Below the pieces are notes generated by a model that was not told where the DNA came from, did no database searches, and saw only the letters and a list, made by a program, of their open reading frames with translations. The translations under genes were made by a program, and so were the position numbers. Positions 26,815 to 35,515 of a DNA stretch of 64,000 nt are shown here, in pieces. Location of the stretch: NCBI RefSeq assembly GCF_004382795.1, contig NZ_SMSG01000003.1:533284-597283 (forward strand). Reading direction: 5' to 3'. The stretch's first letter is position 1; each line of letters opens with the position of its first letter. Source of the DNA: Cumulibacter soli. Its GTDB lineage: Bacteria; Actinomycetota; Actinomycetes; Mycobacteriales; Antricoccaceae.

Positions 26815-27420
26815 CTACAAGACGGAAAATCCCTCCGCGAGTTGCCCGCGACCGGTGAGCGCGAACAGGATTTCGGCGGCGCGGGTTGGGCCGCTCAACG
26901 GTATTGCCAGTTGTGCCGCATCCACGGCTGATATGGCGAGTTCCTTCGGAGTGCTTTGGCGGGTCGCCGCAGCGAGATCAAGTCCGTGCACCGTTAACTC
27001 GAATGCGCGGGTCGGCAGGTAGTCCAGCAGGGTTATCGCGCCGACCGGCGTCGTGGCCACGGCGTCGTCAGGCTCCGCATTCACTAGCGCCAGCACTCGG
27101 TCTGCGATCTCACCAATGGCAGTGATCGGGTCGTCGCCGAGTGCAATTCCAGCAGCGCGCCCACGCTCGGTGACCGCAACGGGGTCGGCTAAGCCCGCAC
27201 GCGTGGCGATGAAGTACTCACTCGGGCCGCGCAGCGATATCGCCTCGGGCTCTGCGGCCAGATAGGTCTCGATCGTCTGAAAGGCGCGCGCCGAATGGCC
27301 CAACAACGATCGGACGTCCCACTCGCCGAGTCCGGGCGCGTCCAGCACGTCCGCGCTGGCACCGCTGACAACCGTCAGATATCCGTCGGCGGCGGTCGTG
27401 AACCACTCACGAGGGGTCAT
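26815..27420 (-). CDS. maleylpyruvate isomerase-family mycothiol-dependent enzyme
   Basis: DinB-fold metalloenzyme of 201 residues. The N-terminal half has GLGEWDVRSLLGHSARAF with the first metal histidine, and the second motif is in PTRAFELTVHGLDLAAA. This is the layout of proteins annotated as mycothiol-dependent maleylpyruvate isomerase or DinB-type thiol transferases, where mycothiol is the cofactor. The family supports an actinobacterial origin. It faces the MFS gene on the same strand after 67 bases but no operon link is evident. Confidence 0.82.
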   Translation of the reverse strand: MTPREWFTTAADGYLTVVSGASADVLDAPGLGEWDVRSLLGHSARAFQTIETYLAAEPEAISLRGPSEYFIATRAGLADPVAVTERGRAAGIALGDDPITAIGEIADRVLALVNAEPDDAVATTPVGAITLLDYLPTRAFELTVHGLDLAAATRQSTPKELAISAVDAAQLAIPLSGPTRAAEILFALTGRGQLAEGFSVL

Positions 27421-27554
27421 GGGAGTCAGTATCTGGCCAATCGCCCGCGTGCGCTAGTCCGATCATCACTAGTAGTTGCGAACTGTCGCCAAGCGGCCCA
27501 AGATCGGTGGCTACGCCCGTTGTGGGCGCAGGTTACCGACAGATGGAGATTCGC

Positions 27555-28259
27555 ATGACGACATACGTTCTGGTCCACGGCGCCTGGGGCGGCCCGCACC
27601 AATTCGGTAAAGTCCGCCGGCTCCTGCAGGCCGCAGGGCACGAGGTATTCACACCGTGCCTCACCGGGATCGGCGAGCGTGTGCATCTGACCGGACCGCA
27701 GGTCAACCTCAGCACCCATGTCACCGACGTCGTCAACAGCGTGCTCTACGAAGATCTCGACGACATTGTGCTGGTCGGCTACTCGTATGGCGGCATGGTC
27801 GTGACCGGGACACTCGATCACATCGGGGACCGAGTGCATGACCTCGTCTACCTCGACGCGTTTGTCCCTGCCGACGGCCAGAGCGCTCGCGCTCTACAAG
27901 GAGCCGGCAGACTAACTGCGCCGATCACGATCGGCGCAGACTGGCTGGTCAGCCCGGCGCCGCGCACGTACGACGATCCGGCGGACGCCGAATGGCTCGG
28001 TCCGCGCCGTACGCCGCATCCGGCCGCCTGCTTCACTGAAGCAGTCCGACGCGCGCGACCGATTGAGGACGAGGCGTTCAGCCTCACGTACATCAGGGCC
28101 GTGCAGGACGACGCGGCGGGCGGCGTGTTCACCGCCGCGGGCGCACATGCCAGTGATAGCCCGCGATGGCGTTACCGCGAGGTCGACACAAACCATATGA
28201 TCCCGACCAACCGCCCGCAGGTACTCGCCGAGTTGCTCCTGGAACTCCCCGCGGCGTAA
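27555..28259 (+). CDS. alpha/beta hydrolase
   Basis: Hydrolase of 234 residues starting MTTYVLVHGAWGG, ATG with GGAG six bases upstream. The oxyanion motif is HGAWGG, the nucleophile elbow is VGYSYGG with Ser at about residue 77, Asp lies in DLVYLDAFVP and the final His in VDTNHMIP. This matches the EstB/salicylate-esterase-like (hydroxynitrile lyase-related) branch that acts on small esters. No pathway partners adjoin it. Confidence 0.85.
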   Translation: MTTYVLVHGAWGGPHQFGKVRRLLQAAGHEVFTPCLTGIGERVHLTGPQVNLSTHVTDVVNSVLYEDLDDIVLVGYSYGGMVVTGTLDHIGDRVHDLVYLDAFVPADGQSARALQGAGRLTAPITIGADWLVSPAPRTYDDPADAEWLGPRRTPHPAACFTEAVRRARPIEDEAFSLTYIRAVQDDAAGGVFTAAGAHASDSPRWRYREVDTNHMIPTNRPQVLAELLLELPAA

Positions 28260-28294
28260 CCACCCTGGATGTCAAGCAAGCACGCGTAACAACG

Positions 28295-28347
28295 CGCCAT
28301 CATTGACCAAGCGGGCCACACCCACCGGTCATCGACCAACGATGGCG
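28295..28347. terminator. possible hairpin between convergent genes
   Basis: CGCCATC (28295-28301) can pair with GATGGCG (28341-28347) and TTGACC/GGTCA pair inside, but the arms are asymmetrical and no T-run follows. It lies in the 115-base gap between the hydrolase and cupin stop codons, where a bidirectional terminator would be expected. Confidence 0.35.
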
Positions 28348-28374
28348 AGACCGAGTGGGGTGCGGCGGCGGAGG

Positions 28375-28779
28375 TTAGGCGGACGCCGGACCGTCGACGT
28401 TCACTGTGGGTACGCCGGTGCCACAACGCACCAAGACCGCTTTCGAGACCGACTCCCCCGGGTTCGACTCGCGGTGCACTGCCCCCTTGGGCACACGAAT
28501 GAAGTCACCGGCCTTGGCCTCCACCACGGTCTCGCCGTTCGGGCCGGATTCCAGGCGCATCGTCCCTTCGACCACGTAGATCGTGGTCTCGTGCTCGCCA
28601 TGGTGATGCCACCCCGACACGGCCTGCGGCTGGGTGTCGACCGTACCGGTCCACATCCCTTCCGAGTTGTTGGCCAGGCGTCGGTGCATACCGGGCGTCG
28701 GGTCGGCATCGGTCAGGTCGTCGCCCTGGATGAAGGCGACCGGCTCTGCTGGGTTATGCGAATTCTGTTCAGCGCTCAT
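28375..28779 (-). CDS. cupin-domain protein
   Basis: Single-domain cupin of 134 residues. Motif 1 is GWHHHGEHETTIYVVEGTM, giving the metal-binding His-His-Glu set, and motif 2 is KAGDFIRVPKGAVHRESN, with the final His. A metal-dependent dioxygenase, isomerase or sensor role is possible. ATG 28779 is used because the upstream open stretch to 28908 has no cupin character. Its promoter should lie in the 158-base gap up to 28937. Confidence 0.85.
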   Translation of the reverse strand: MSAEQNSHNPAEPVAFIQGDDLTDADPTPGMHRRLANNSEGMWTGTVDTQPQAVSGWHHHGEHETTIYVVEGTMRLESGPNGETVVEAKAGDFIRVPKGAVHRESNPGESVSKAVLVRCGTGVPTVNVDGPASA

Positions 28780-28937
28780 GCTGTCATTCTGCCCTGTCTC
28801 AAATTTATCCGTGGCGCGGCTGTCGACGTTCGAGTGCACTCTGGGCCGTGCGACGCCATTCGATCCGCGAACGTCTGTACGGACGGCCGCCAGCGCGCAC
28901 GTCGACACCTACAACCACACGAACGACGCGACAGTGC

Positions 28938-30089
28938 TCAACGCCGCGATGAGCGCGGACGTCGACCGCTGCGATCAAGATGAACCGGCACGACGTGCGG
29001 ATGTAGGTTCATCACGGCATCCGCAGACCCCAGCTCCGCGAGCTCCTGCAGAATGACACGCGTCGGCGTCATGACCTGCAGATCGCCACCATTACCGCGA
29101 TCGAGCACCTGCTGGACCGGTAACCATTCGGACGCAAGCGCCTCAGTGGTGGTGTTCTGCGGCGATCGCGGGTCGCCCACCGGCAGATGCGCCACCATGA
29201 AATGCACCTGGAACCGTTTCGGGAACCCGGGCGGCGTCGTCCAGTCGTCCCACGGCAACAGTTCGGCGGGATCCAGGCGTACCCCGGTCTCCTCATGCAC
29301 CTCTCGAAGCCCGGTCGCCAGGATCGTGCGTACTGCCAGGCGGGGGTCATCTGCGGCGGCCACAAACGTGGACCCGCCCCACACCGAGACGAGTTCGGAG
29401 AGCACATCGTCATCGACGTCGGCCGGATGCTGCGCATCGACAGGGTCGATCCGCCCGCCAGGGAACACGACGGCTCCCGGCGCGAAATCCATAGTGGACA
29501 CGCGGTGTTGAATGAACACCTCAAGCCCGTCCTCGCCATCGCGAACCGGGATCACGCTGACCGCCGAACGCGGCACAACGCCCGGCGTGATCCCGCGGAC
29601 CATCGCCACCCGGCGTCCGCCCAGGTGAAGTTCAGCGGCGCGTTCACGTTCCAGAACATCGTCGAGGTATTCGGGTGCCGGATCGAGCACTTCGAAGCCG
29701 AGTCGCTCGTAGAACGGCGCATTCCACGGCACATCGGCAAAGGTCATCAAACTGATACCGGTTCCGCCGCGGGCCTCGATCGCTTCACAGACCGCGTACG
29801 TGAGCGCCGTCCCCAACCCGCGTCGCAGGTGATCGGGATGGACGGCTAGTTGTTCGAAGTGGAAACGCCCGTCGCGCTCGAGAACGTGCGCGAATCCGAC
29901 GACTGGGTCACCTACCACCAGGATGAAGCCGCCTTGCGCGGCACGCTGTTCTCCGGTTGGCGGAGTGCCCCAGTGGCTTATCGGCATCAGCGGTGCGAAC
30001 AGTTGGTCCGCCGCGGCCTCGATGGCCTGCAGGAAGGGTAAATCCGATGGGTCTGCCGGGCGCACCACGGCGTCGTTCTCACTCATCAT
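28938..30089 (-). CDS. GNAT acetyltransferase - NUDIX hydrolase fusion
   Basis: Two-domain protein of 383 residues. Residues 1-165 are a GNAT domain with the acetyl-CoA loop [15 protein letters not shown] and the closing [11 protein letters not shown]. Residues 180-375 are a NUDIX domain with FPGGRIDP and the catalytic helix [10 protein letters not shown]. The spacer between the glycines and the helix is longer than the canonical box, as in the MutT-like family near NUDT8/NUDT19-type CoA pyrophosphatases. Its ATG shares ATGA with the acyl-CoA dehydrogenase stop. The fusion and operon suggest a link to acyl-CoA turnover, which is inference. Confidence 0.85.
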   Translation of the reverse strand: MMSENDAVVRPADPSDLPFLQAIEAAADQLFAPLMPISHWGTPPTGEQRAAQGGFILVVGDPVVGFAHVLERDGRFHFEQLAVHPDHLRRGLGTALTYAVCEAIEARGGTGISLMTFADVPWNAPFYERLGFEVLDPAPEYLDDVLERERAAELHLGGRRVAMVRGITPGVVPRSAVSVIPVRDGEDGLEVFIQHRVSTMDFAPGAVVFPGGRIDPVDAQHPADVDDDVLSELVSVWGGSTFVAAADDPRLAVRTILATGLREVHEETGVRLDPAELLPWDDWTTPPGFPKRFQVHFMVAHLPVGDPRSPQNTTTEALASEWLPVQQVLDRGNGGDLQVMTPTRVILQELAELGSADAVMNLHPHVVPVHLDRSGRRPRSSRR

Positions 30090-31411
30090 GCGCTCCCCTC
30101 AGCGCCGAAGTTCGCGGGCCTGGGCCACGCGCCCTCGCTGGCCATGCGTCGCGCCTCATCTAGGGACACGACGTCAGCCGAACCGCCGGTCATGCTCGGA
30201 TCGATCGACGCGTACTTACGGATCTCTAGTTTGGCAATCTGGTTGCGATGCACCTCGTCCGGACCGTCTGCTAGACGCAGCAACCGCGCCATGGCGAGGG
30301 CAGCGCCAAGGAAGTGATCGTTCGCCGTACCGCCACCGCCGAACAGCTGAATTGCCCAATCCACAATCTGCTGCGCCATCCTAGGAGCAGCGACCTTGAT
30401 CATCGCGATGTCCTGCTTGGCCCCCTTATTACCGACCGTGTCCATCATTTCCGCGGCACGCAAGGTCAGCAGACGCGCTTGCTCGATCATGATCCGCGAC
30501 TCGGCAATACGTTCCTGCGTCAAGGTCTGCTCGGCGAGCGGACGACCGAACGGGGTGCGCTGCTCTGCCCGCCGGCACATCCGCTCCAACACTCGTTCGG
30601 ACAGACCGATCAGCCGCATGCAGTGGTGTATCCGTCCGGGACCGAGACGCCCCTGCGCGATTTCAAAGCCACGGCCCTCACCAAGCAACATGTTGCTCGC
30701 CGGAACACGCACGTTGTCGAACACGACCTCCGACGCTCGATCGGGCACGCCATAGAACCCCAGGACGGGCAGTGACCGAATCACTTCCACACCTGGAGTG
30801 TCTTTGGGCACCAAAATCATCGACTGACGCTGGTAGGCGTTCGCATTCTCGGGATCGCTCTTACCCATGAAGATGATGATCTTGCAGCGCGGGTCGGTGG
30901 CTCCCGTGGTGTACCACTTACGTCCGTTGATGACGTACTCGTCGCCATCGCGGATGATCTGGCTGCCGATATTAGTGGCATCCGAGGATGCGACCAACGG
31001 TTCAGTCATCGCGAACGATGAGCGCATATCCCCAGCCAGCAGGGGTTCTAGCCACTGTTGCTTCTGCTGGTCGGTGCCGTAGCGCAGCAGGGTCTCCATA
31101 TTCCCGGTATCCGGCGCCGCGCAGTTAAACACCTCGGGCGCGAGGGTGCTTCGACCCATGATCTCGCACAGCGGCGCGTATTCACGGTTCGTCAGCCCCT
31201 CGGCAGATTCAGCGGCCGGCAACCACAGGTTCCACAGACCCGCCTCACGGGCGAGCGGCTTGAGCTTCTCGATCACCGGGTAGGTCTGCCACGGCCCGAG
31301 CCGCTCAGCCTCCAGGTAGTACTGCCGTTCGTTCGGATAAATATGCTCTGCCATGAAGGCCTGGAGCTTCTGGGCAAGCTCGGCCGACCGCTGCGTGGTG
31401 GTATCGCTCAT
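30086..31411 (-). CDS. acyl-CoA dehydrogenase, ACAD10/11-like
   Basis: Protein of 441 residues of the longer ACAD10/ACAD11-like branch. Landmarks are [65 protein letters not shown] and [17 protein letters not shown]. In this branch the C-terminal motif LADGP-E-VH replaces the EGT motif of classical enzymes. Unlike the similar gene at 44388, it has no kinase partner next to it. It sits in a minus-strand run with a thioesterase, acyl-CoA ligase and GNAT-NUDIX protein, consistent with degradation of an acyl chain. Confidence 0.88.
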   Translation of the reverse strand: MSDTTTQRSAELAQKLQAFMAEHIYPNERQYYLEAERLGPWQTYPVIEKLKPLAREAGLWNLWLPAAESAEGLTNREYAPLCEIMGRSTLAPEVFNCAAPDTGNMETLLRYGTDQQKQQWLEPLLAGDMRSSFAMTEPLVASSDATNIGSQIIRDGDEYVINGRKWYTTGATDPRCKIIIFMGKSDPENANAYQRQSMILVPKDTPGVEVIRSLPVLGFYGVPDRASEVVFDNVRVPASNMLLGEGRGFEIAQGRLGPGRIHHCMRLIGLSERVLERMCRRAEQRTPFGRPLAEQTLTQERIAESRIMIEQARLLTLRAAEMMDTVGNKGAKQDIAMIKVAAPRMAQQIVDWAIQLFGGGGTANDHFLGAALAMARLLRLADGPDEVHRNQIAKLEIRKYASIDPSMTGGSADVVSLDEARRMASEGAWPRPANFGAEGSA

Positions 31412-31493
31412 CGTCGTGTCCCTTTCCGGTCCTGCTTACCGATCATGCCGCGTGCCTCCAGGCGGTCGTACGCCGGTAGCAACAACGCTGTAA

Positions 31494-32264
31494 TTACCGG
31501 GGTCGCACCGTAAGAAACTGCGACATAGCCCCGATCGGACCGGTTTCGTCGTGCAGGATGCTGTGCGTCAAACCCAAACCGTTGGCCCCGAACGACACTG
31601 ACGTGTCGAAGCCGAGCCACTCACCAGCGGGCTGATTAAAGAAGTGCGCAGTCAGGTCAACGTTCGGGAACGCGACTATATCGGGAGACTGGCGCACAGT
31701 GAAACCGTTGGCGATGTCGATGAGTCCGCTGACGCGGGCCAGCGGACTCACCGCCTCATCTCGAATCAGGGGGACTTTGGCTCGCACCCAATACGCGGCA
31801 CGGCCCGGCTCATACTGGTGGCGGTACGCATCGGCTGAGGCGATGAACCCGCCCGGCCAGACCTCGCTGGGGCTCCACGCCGGCATCTGCGTCCGCGGTG
31901 GGATCGAAGATAGCGCGGTCCCGGCGTACGCCCCCGTATCGCCGCCGGCCATCAGCCAGGCCCGCAGCAGCACGATGTCTCGGCCACCGTGCGCTAATGC
32001 TGCCTCTACCAACTCGATCGTCCGACCTGGGCGCACCACCCGTACATCGATGGTCATATCGCCCACAGGGACGGTCCCAAGGATGTCGTACGACAACCGA
32101 CCGATCTGCAGACCGTCGTCCCGCCGCGTATCGCGGTCGCGCTCGATCTCGTGCACCAGCAGACCGAGCGACGGACCGATGTGCTGCTCGTCGAGCGACC
32201 ATGCGCCAGTCGTGTGTTCACCCGCGCGATAGGTCGATTCGTCGAGGCGCTCGAAGTACGCCAA
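31494..32264 (-). CDS. acyl-CoA thioesterase, TesB-like double hot-dog
   Basis: Thioesterase of 256 residues from a TTG with GGAGG seven bases upstream; the longer open frame to 32396 overlaps the ligase gene. The N-terminal hot-dog half contains GAWSLDEQHIGPSLGLLVHEIER and the C-terminal half WVRAKVPLIRDEAVSPLARVSGLIDIANGF with FFNQPAGEWLGFDTSVSF. This matches the acyl-CoA thioesterase/TesB-like family that hydrolyses acyl-CoA to free acid and CoA. It lies between acyl-CoA ligase and dehydrogenase genes in the same operon. Confidence 0.82.
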   Translation of the reverse strand: MAYFERLDESTYRAGEHTTGAWSLDEQHIGPSLGLLVHEIERDRDTRRDDGLQIGRLSYDILGTVPVGDMTIDVRVVRPGRTIELVEAALAHGGRDIVLLRAWLMAGGDTGAYAGTALSSIPPRTQMPAWSPSEVWPGGFIASADAYRHQYEPGRAAYWVRAKVPLIRDEAVSPLARVSGLIDIANGFTVRQSPDIVAFPNVDLTAHFFNQPAGEWLGFDTSVSFGANGLGLTHSILHDETGPIGAMSQFLTVRPR

Positions 32265-32304
32265 CCTGTGTCCTCCCCGTATGCGGTGCCAGCACCGCTT
32301 CCAG

Positions 32305-33975
32305 TTACTGCTCGTACAGGTCGCCGTACTGCACGCGCATGACCTTCTTGTCGAGTTTGCCCACGCTGGTGCGCGGCAGGACGTCGACGATTTCAAGGTG
32401 GTCGGGCAACTGCCACTTCGCGAACTTGCCGACGAGTACCTCCTGCACCTCCGCCAGCGTTACTGGGTCGGCGGGATCGGTCACCACGATCGCGACCGGG
32501 CGTTCCTGCCACTTCGGGTGACTGATTCCCACGACCGCGGCGTCGCGAACCTTCGGATGGCCAAGGATCGCGTTCTCCATATCGATCGACGAGATCCACT
32601 CCCCGCCGCTTTTGACGACGTCCTTGATCCGGTCGGTGAGTTTCAGGTACCCGGTGTCCGAGATCATTCCGACGTCGCCTGAGCGCCAGTAGCCCTCATG
32701 GAATCGTGCTGCGGACTCCTCAGGCGACTCTTGCAGATTATGGTATTTCTCGATGATCCAGGGGCCGCGCAGCAGTACTTCGCCCTGCGCCGAACCGTCG
32801 TGCGGTAGATCCTTGTTGTCGGCGTCCACGATCCGGAAGTCGACGCCACTCAGCGGCAGACCCTGGTAACGCTTGAGATCCCAGCGCTCCTCTTCGCTGA
32901 GTTTGTCGGCCAGCGACGGCTTCATACCGAGGTTGCACGCGACCATCGGAGTCGTCTCCGTGGCACCGTAGCCGTGAATTACATCGGCGCCCGTGTAGTC
33001 GTAGAAGTCACGCATCATTGAGATCGGGGGCTCGGTGGCGCCACAGATCAACCGCGCCTTGCTGAGATCCGGGTAGTCGTCAAGCGTCTTGATGTAGTTG
33101 ATCATCGGCTGGAAGATCGCCGGTGCACCCGGCGCGACGGTCACGTTCTCGGACACGATGGCGTCGACCAGCATTCCGGTGTCCTCCGCGCTGTACTGCC
33201 CCGGTAGGACAACCTTTGCTGCGGTCATGACAGCAGCCTGCGGCAGACCCCAGCATGATGCGTGGAACATTGGCGTGATCATCATGACCGCGTCCTCGCG
33301 GTTCATCCGCACGGCCAGCGCTAGGGAACTCGAGTGCAAGTAGATACCGCGATGCGAGTAGTACACGCCCTTCGGGGCACCGGTCGTGCCGGTCGTGTAG
33401 CAGGCGCTGTACGCCGAGGTCTCGGCGATCATCGGCCAGTCGTACGTCGTCGATTCGGCGCGCACGAGGTCCTCGAAGTGCACCACGTTCCTCAGGCTGG
33501 TGCTGATCTGATCGAGCGGCTTGTCGCTCATCACGATCCACTTTTCGACACCGGTCGCGACCTCGGCAAGCTTCTCGGCGATCGGCAGCAGAGTTTCATC
33601 GACGCACACGAATCGCGCATTCGCGTGGTTCGTGACGTACCCGAGGTCTTCGGTGGCCAGTCGCAGGTTCATCTGCAGCATGACCGCGCCGATACCGGGA
33701 ATGGCCCAATACAGTTCCCAATGCCGGACACTGTTCCAGTCGAGCACGCCGACGACGTCACCTGGCTGCGCTCCCAGCGAACTCAGCATGCCCGCGATCT
33801 GGGCAGAACGCTGCCAACAGTCCGCGTAGGTGTACCGCTGCCACTGCCCGTTTGAATCGCGGTAGGCGATTTCCTGCTCCGGGTAGGTCCGCGCCGCGTG
33901 CCGCAGCAGCGTGGTCGTATTGAGTTGGTAGTGATCGCCGTGGGTGGCGGGCATTCCAGTGACGAGTTCGTACAT
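32305..33975 (-). CDS. acyl-CoA ligase (AMP-forming), medium/long-chain
   Basis: ANL-superfamily ligase of 556 residues. Core motifs are YTTGTTGAPKGVYYSHR (P-loop), HGYGATETTP (A5), a YWRSGDVGMISDTGYLKLTDR stretch (A7/A8 hinge) and the C-terminal PRTSVGKLDKKVMR with the adenylation lysine. It activates a carboxylic acid to its CoA thioester through an acyl-adenylate. The sequence resembles fatty-acid-CoA ligases of the FadD3/alkK type used for medium-chain acids. It begins three bases after the hydrolase stop and precedes the thioesterase. Confidence 0.9.
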   Translation of the reverse strand: MYELVTGMPATHGDHYQLNTTTLLRHAARTYPEQEIAYRDSNGQWQRYTYADCWQRSAQIAGMLSSLGAQPGDVVGVLDWNSVRHWELYWAIPGIGAVMLQMNLRLATEDLGYVTNHANARFVCVDETLLPIAEKLAEVATGVEKWIVMSDKPLDQISTSLRNVVHFEDLVRAESTTYDWPMIAETSAYSACYTTGTTGAPKGVYYSHRGIYLHSSSLALAVRMNREDAVMMITPMFHASCWGLPQAAVMTAAKVVLPGQYSAEDTGMLVDAIVSENVTVAPGAPAIFQPMINYIKTLDDYPDLSKARLICGATEPPISMMRDFYDYTGADVIHGYGATETTPMVACNLGMKPSLADKLSEEERWDLKRYQGLPLSGVDFRIVDADNKDLPHDGSAQGEVLLRGPWIIEKYHNLQESPEESAARFHEGYWRSGDVGMISDTGYLKLTDRIKDVVKSGGEWISSIDMENAILGHPKVRDAAVVGISHPKWQERPVAIVVTDPADPVTLAEVQEVLVGKFAKWQLPDHLEIVDVLPRTSVGKLDKKVMRVQYGDLYEQ

Positions 33976-33978
33976 AGA

Positions 33979-34782
33979 TCAAGTCCGTTCGACGTGTGGT
34001 GCGGTGTGCTCCATGAAGTATCTCAGCGTGGCGATGAACGTGTCGCGCTGCTCGGAGTGAACCCAGTGTCCGGCGCCTTTAACCACGACCTTGCGTACCG
34101 CCGGAAAGTATTCGCGCATGCGTTCGCCGTACTCGGCGCGGACATAGTTCGACTTTCCCCCTGATACCCACAGCACCGGCCCGTCGTACGAGGCGAGATG
34201 CTGCGGAAACGAGCCGATATTTACCAGATCACGCCGCAGCACATCCAGGTTCGCCTTCCAGGTGAAGCCGCTCGAGGAACGAATGAGGTTCTGCAACAGG
34301 AATCCACGGATCGTCGCGTTCGGCACCATGCTCGCGAGGGTCGTGTCGGCATCCGCACGTGTGGCGACCTGGTCCAGATCGATTGCAGCGAGGCTGTCGA
34401 GGTAGTGCCTGAACTCGGACATATCGGCGTGCTCAACCGGAGCAATATCCACGACGCCCAGACGCTCGACGAGATCCGGGTGGCGTAATGCGATCACCAT
34501 CGCGACCTTGCCGCCCATCGAATGGCCGATCACACTGGTTCGCCCGACTCGCTCGCGCAGCGTTGCGGCGACCGTGTCGGCCATGTCGACGTAGTCAACA
34601 CTCTTGGTCCACGCGGACTCGCCGTGGTTCGGTAAGTCGATGAGCGCCGATCCATAGGTCGGCGCGAGTGCTTTAGCAACGCTCAGGAAGTTCTTGCCTT
34701 GCCCGTACAGTCCATGTAAGAACGCGATCGTCGGTCCGTGCCCGGCGACCGTCGTCACGTGTACTTTGGCCCGATCAGACAT
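33979..34782 (-). CDS. alpha/beta hydrolase
   Basis: Hydrolase of 267 residues. HGLYGQGKNF gives the oxyanion hole, VIGHSMGGKVAMVIALRHPD the nucleophile Ser, VDIAPVEH is the conserved segment after it and VVKGAGHWVHSEQ the catalytic His. It resembles the YbfF/ABHD11-like esterases, which act on acyl esters or thioesters. ATG 34782 is preferred although AAGGG lies very close to it; a frame extension to 34842 exists. It is followed after three bases by the acyl-CoA ligase, suggesting that it releases the acid the ligase activates. Confidence 0.85.
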   Translation of the reverse strand: MSDRAKVHVTTVAGHGPTIAFLHGLYGQGKNFLSVAKALAPTYGSALIDLPNHGESAWTKSVDYVDMADTVAATLRERVGRTSVIGHSMGGKVAMVIALRHPDLVERLGVVDIAPVEHADMSEFRHYLDSLAAIDLDQVATRADADTTLASMVPNATIRGFLLQNLIRSSSGFTWKANLDVLRRDLVNIGSFPQHLASYDGPVLWVSGGKSNYVRAEYGERMREYFPAVRKVVVKGAGHWVHSEQRDTFIATLRYFMEHTAPHVERT

Positions 34783-34811
34783 GCCCTTAGCGTAGTGGGC
34801 CAGGAAAACTC

Positions 34812-35462
34812 CTAGCCCCGGCCCGCTTGGGTACACAGGCATACCTTGTTGCCCTCGGGATCGGCGAGGACGACAAAAGCTGGGGCGTGCTGGTCGTCGA
34901 CAATCACGCCGCCGGCCGTGAGCGCCGCGGCGATCCGCTCATCCAGCGTGTCCTCCGCTACCCAGAGGTCGTAATGGAAGCGCTGGCGCGGTTCGGGGTG
35001 CGGTTCGGTGGCTTGCAACCACAACCGGGGCACTCGCCCGTGCGGATCGGTGATCATGTCTTCGACGAGCGCATCGCGCGAGCCGGCCAACACCACGGCC
35101 CAGAACTCGCCGACGGCGCCGTGCGAACTTGCATCCAGGACCACGCCTAGTTCGGTCAGCACCCGCGGGTCGGCGGCGATCCCCTTCGCTGCCGCGATCT
35201 GACTGATCTGCGCCGCGAGGTTAAGATCTCTCTCAGTGACCGCTCCAACGTCGTGACTCATCAACCGCACGTCCAGGTACGGGTAACTCAGGCTCAGGTC
35301 TGGATGGTGATTGGCTGCCTCCGCGGCCACGGTGATGTCAGCGACGAGCGCGGCGCCGGTCACGAAGTCGCCAGTGCGGAACCGCGCATGCAATTCGCGG
35401 GCAAGGTAGCGCCAATCGGGCAGGTCCGCCGCGCGTATCTCGGTTGCCGTTAACTGTCCCAT
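34812..35462 (-). CDS. pterin-4a-carbinolamine dehydratase fused to VOC domain
   Basis: Fusion of 216 residues. Residues 1-100 form the pterin carbinolamine dehydratase domain, with the active-site NHHPDLSLSYPYLDVRLMSH and ERDLNLAAQI typical of DCoH/PhhB. Residues 105-216 resemble a glyoxalase/VOC half, ending in FVVLADPEGNKVCLCT. Dehydratases recycle hydroxylated tetrahydropterin, usually beside aromatic amino acid hydroxylases, none of which is visible here. The ATG follows GAGGATCGAGGA; much longer open frame upstream is non-coding. First gene of the six-gene run to 28938. Confidence 0.85.
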   Translation of the reverse strand: MGQLTATEIRAADLPDWRYLARELHARFRTGDFVTGAALVADITVAAEAANHHPDLSLSYPYLDVRLMSHDVGAVTERDLNLAAQISQIAAAKGIAADPRVLTELGVVLDASSHGAVGEFWAVVLAGSRDALVEDMITDPHGRVPRLWLQATEPHPEPRQRFHYDLWVAEDTLDERIAAALTAGGVIVDDQHAPAFVVLADPEGNKVCLCTQAGRG

Positions 35463-35515
35463 TCCTCGATCCTCCCAGCCTGTGCGGTGCTGCGCCACCG
35501 TCGCCACCTGGCACG

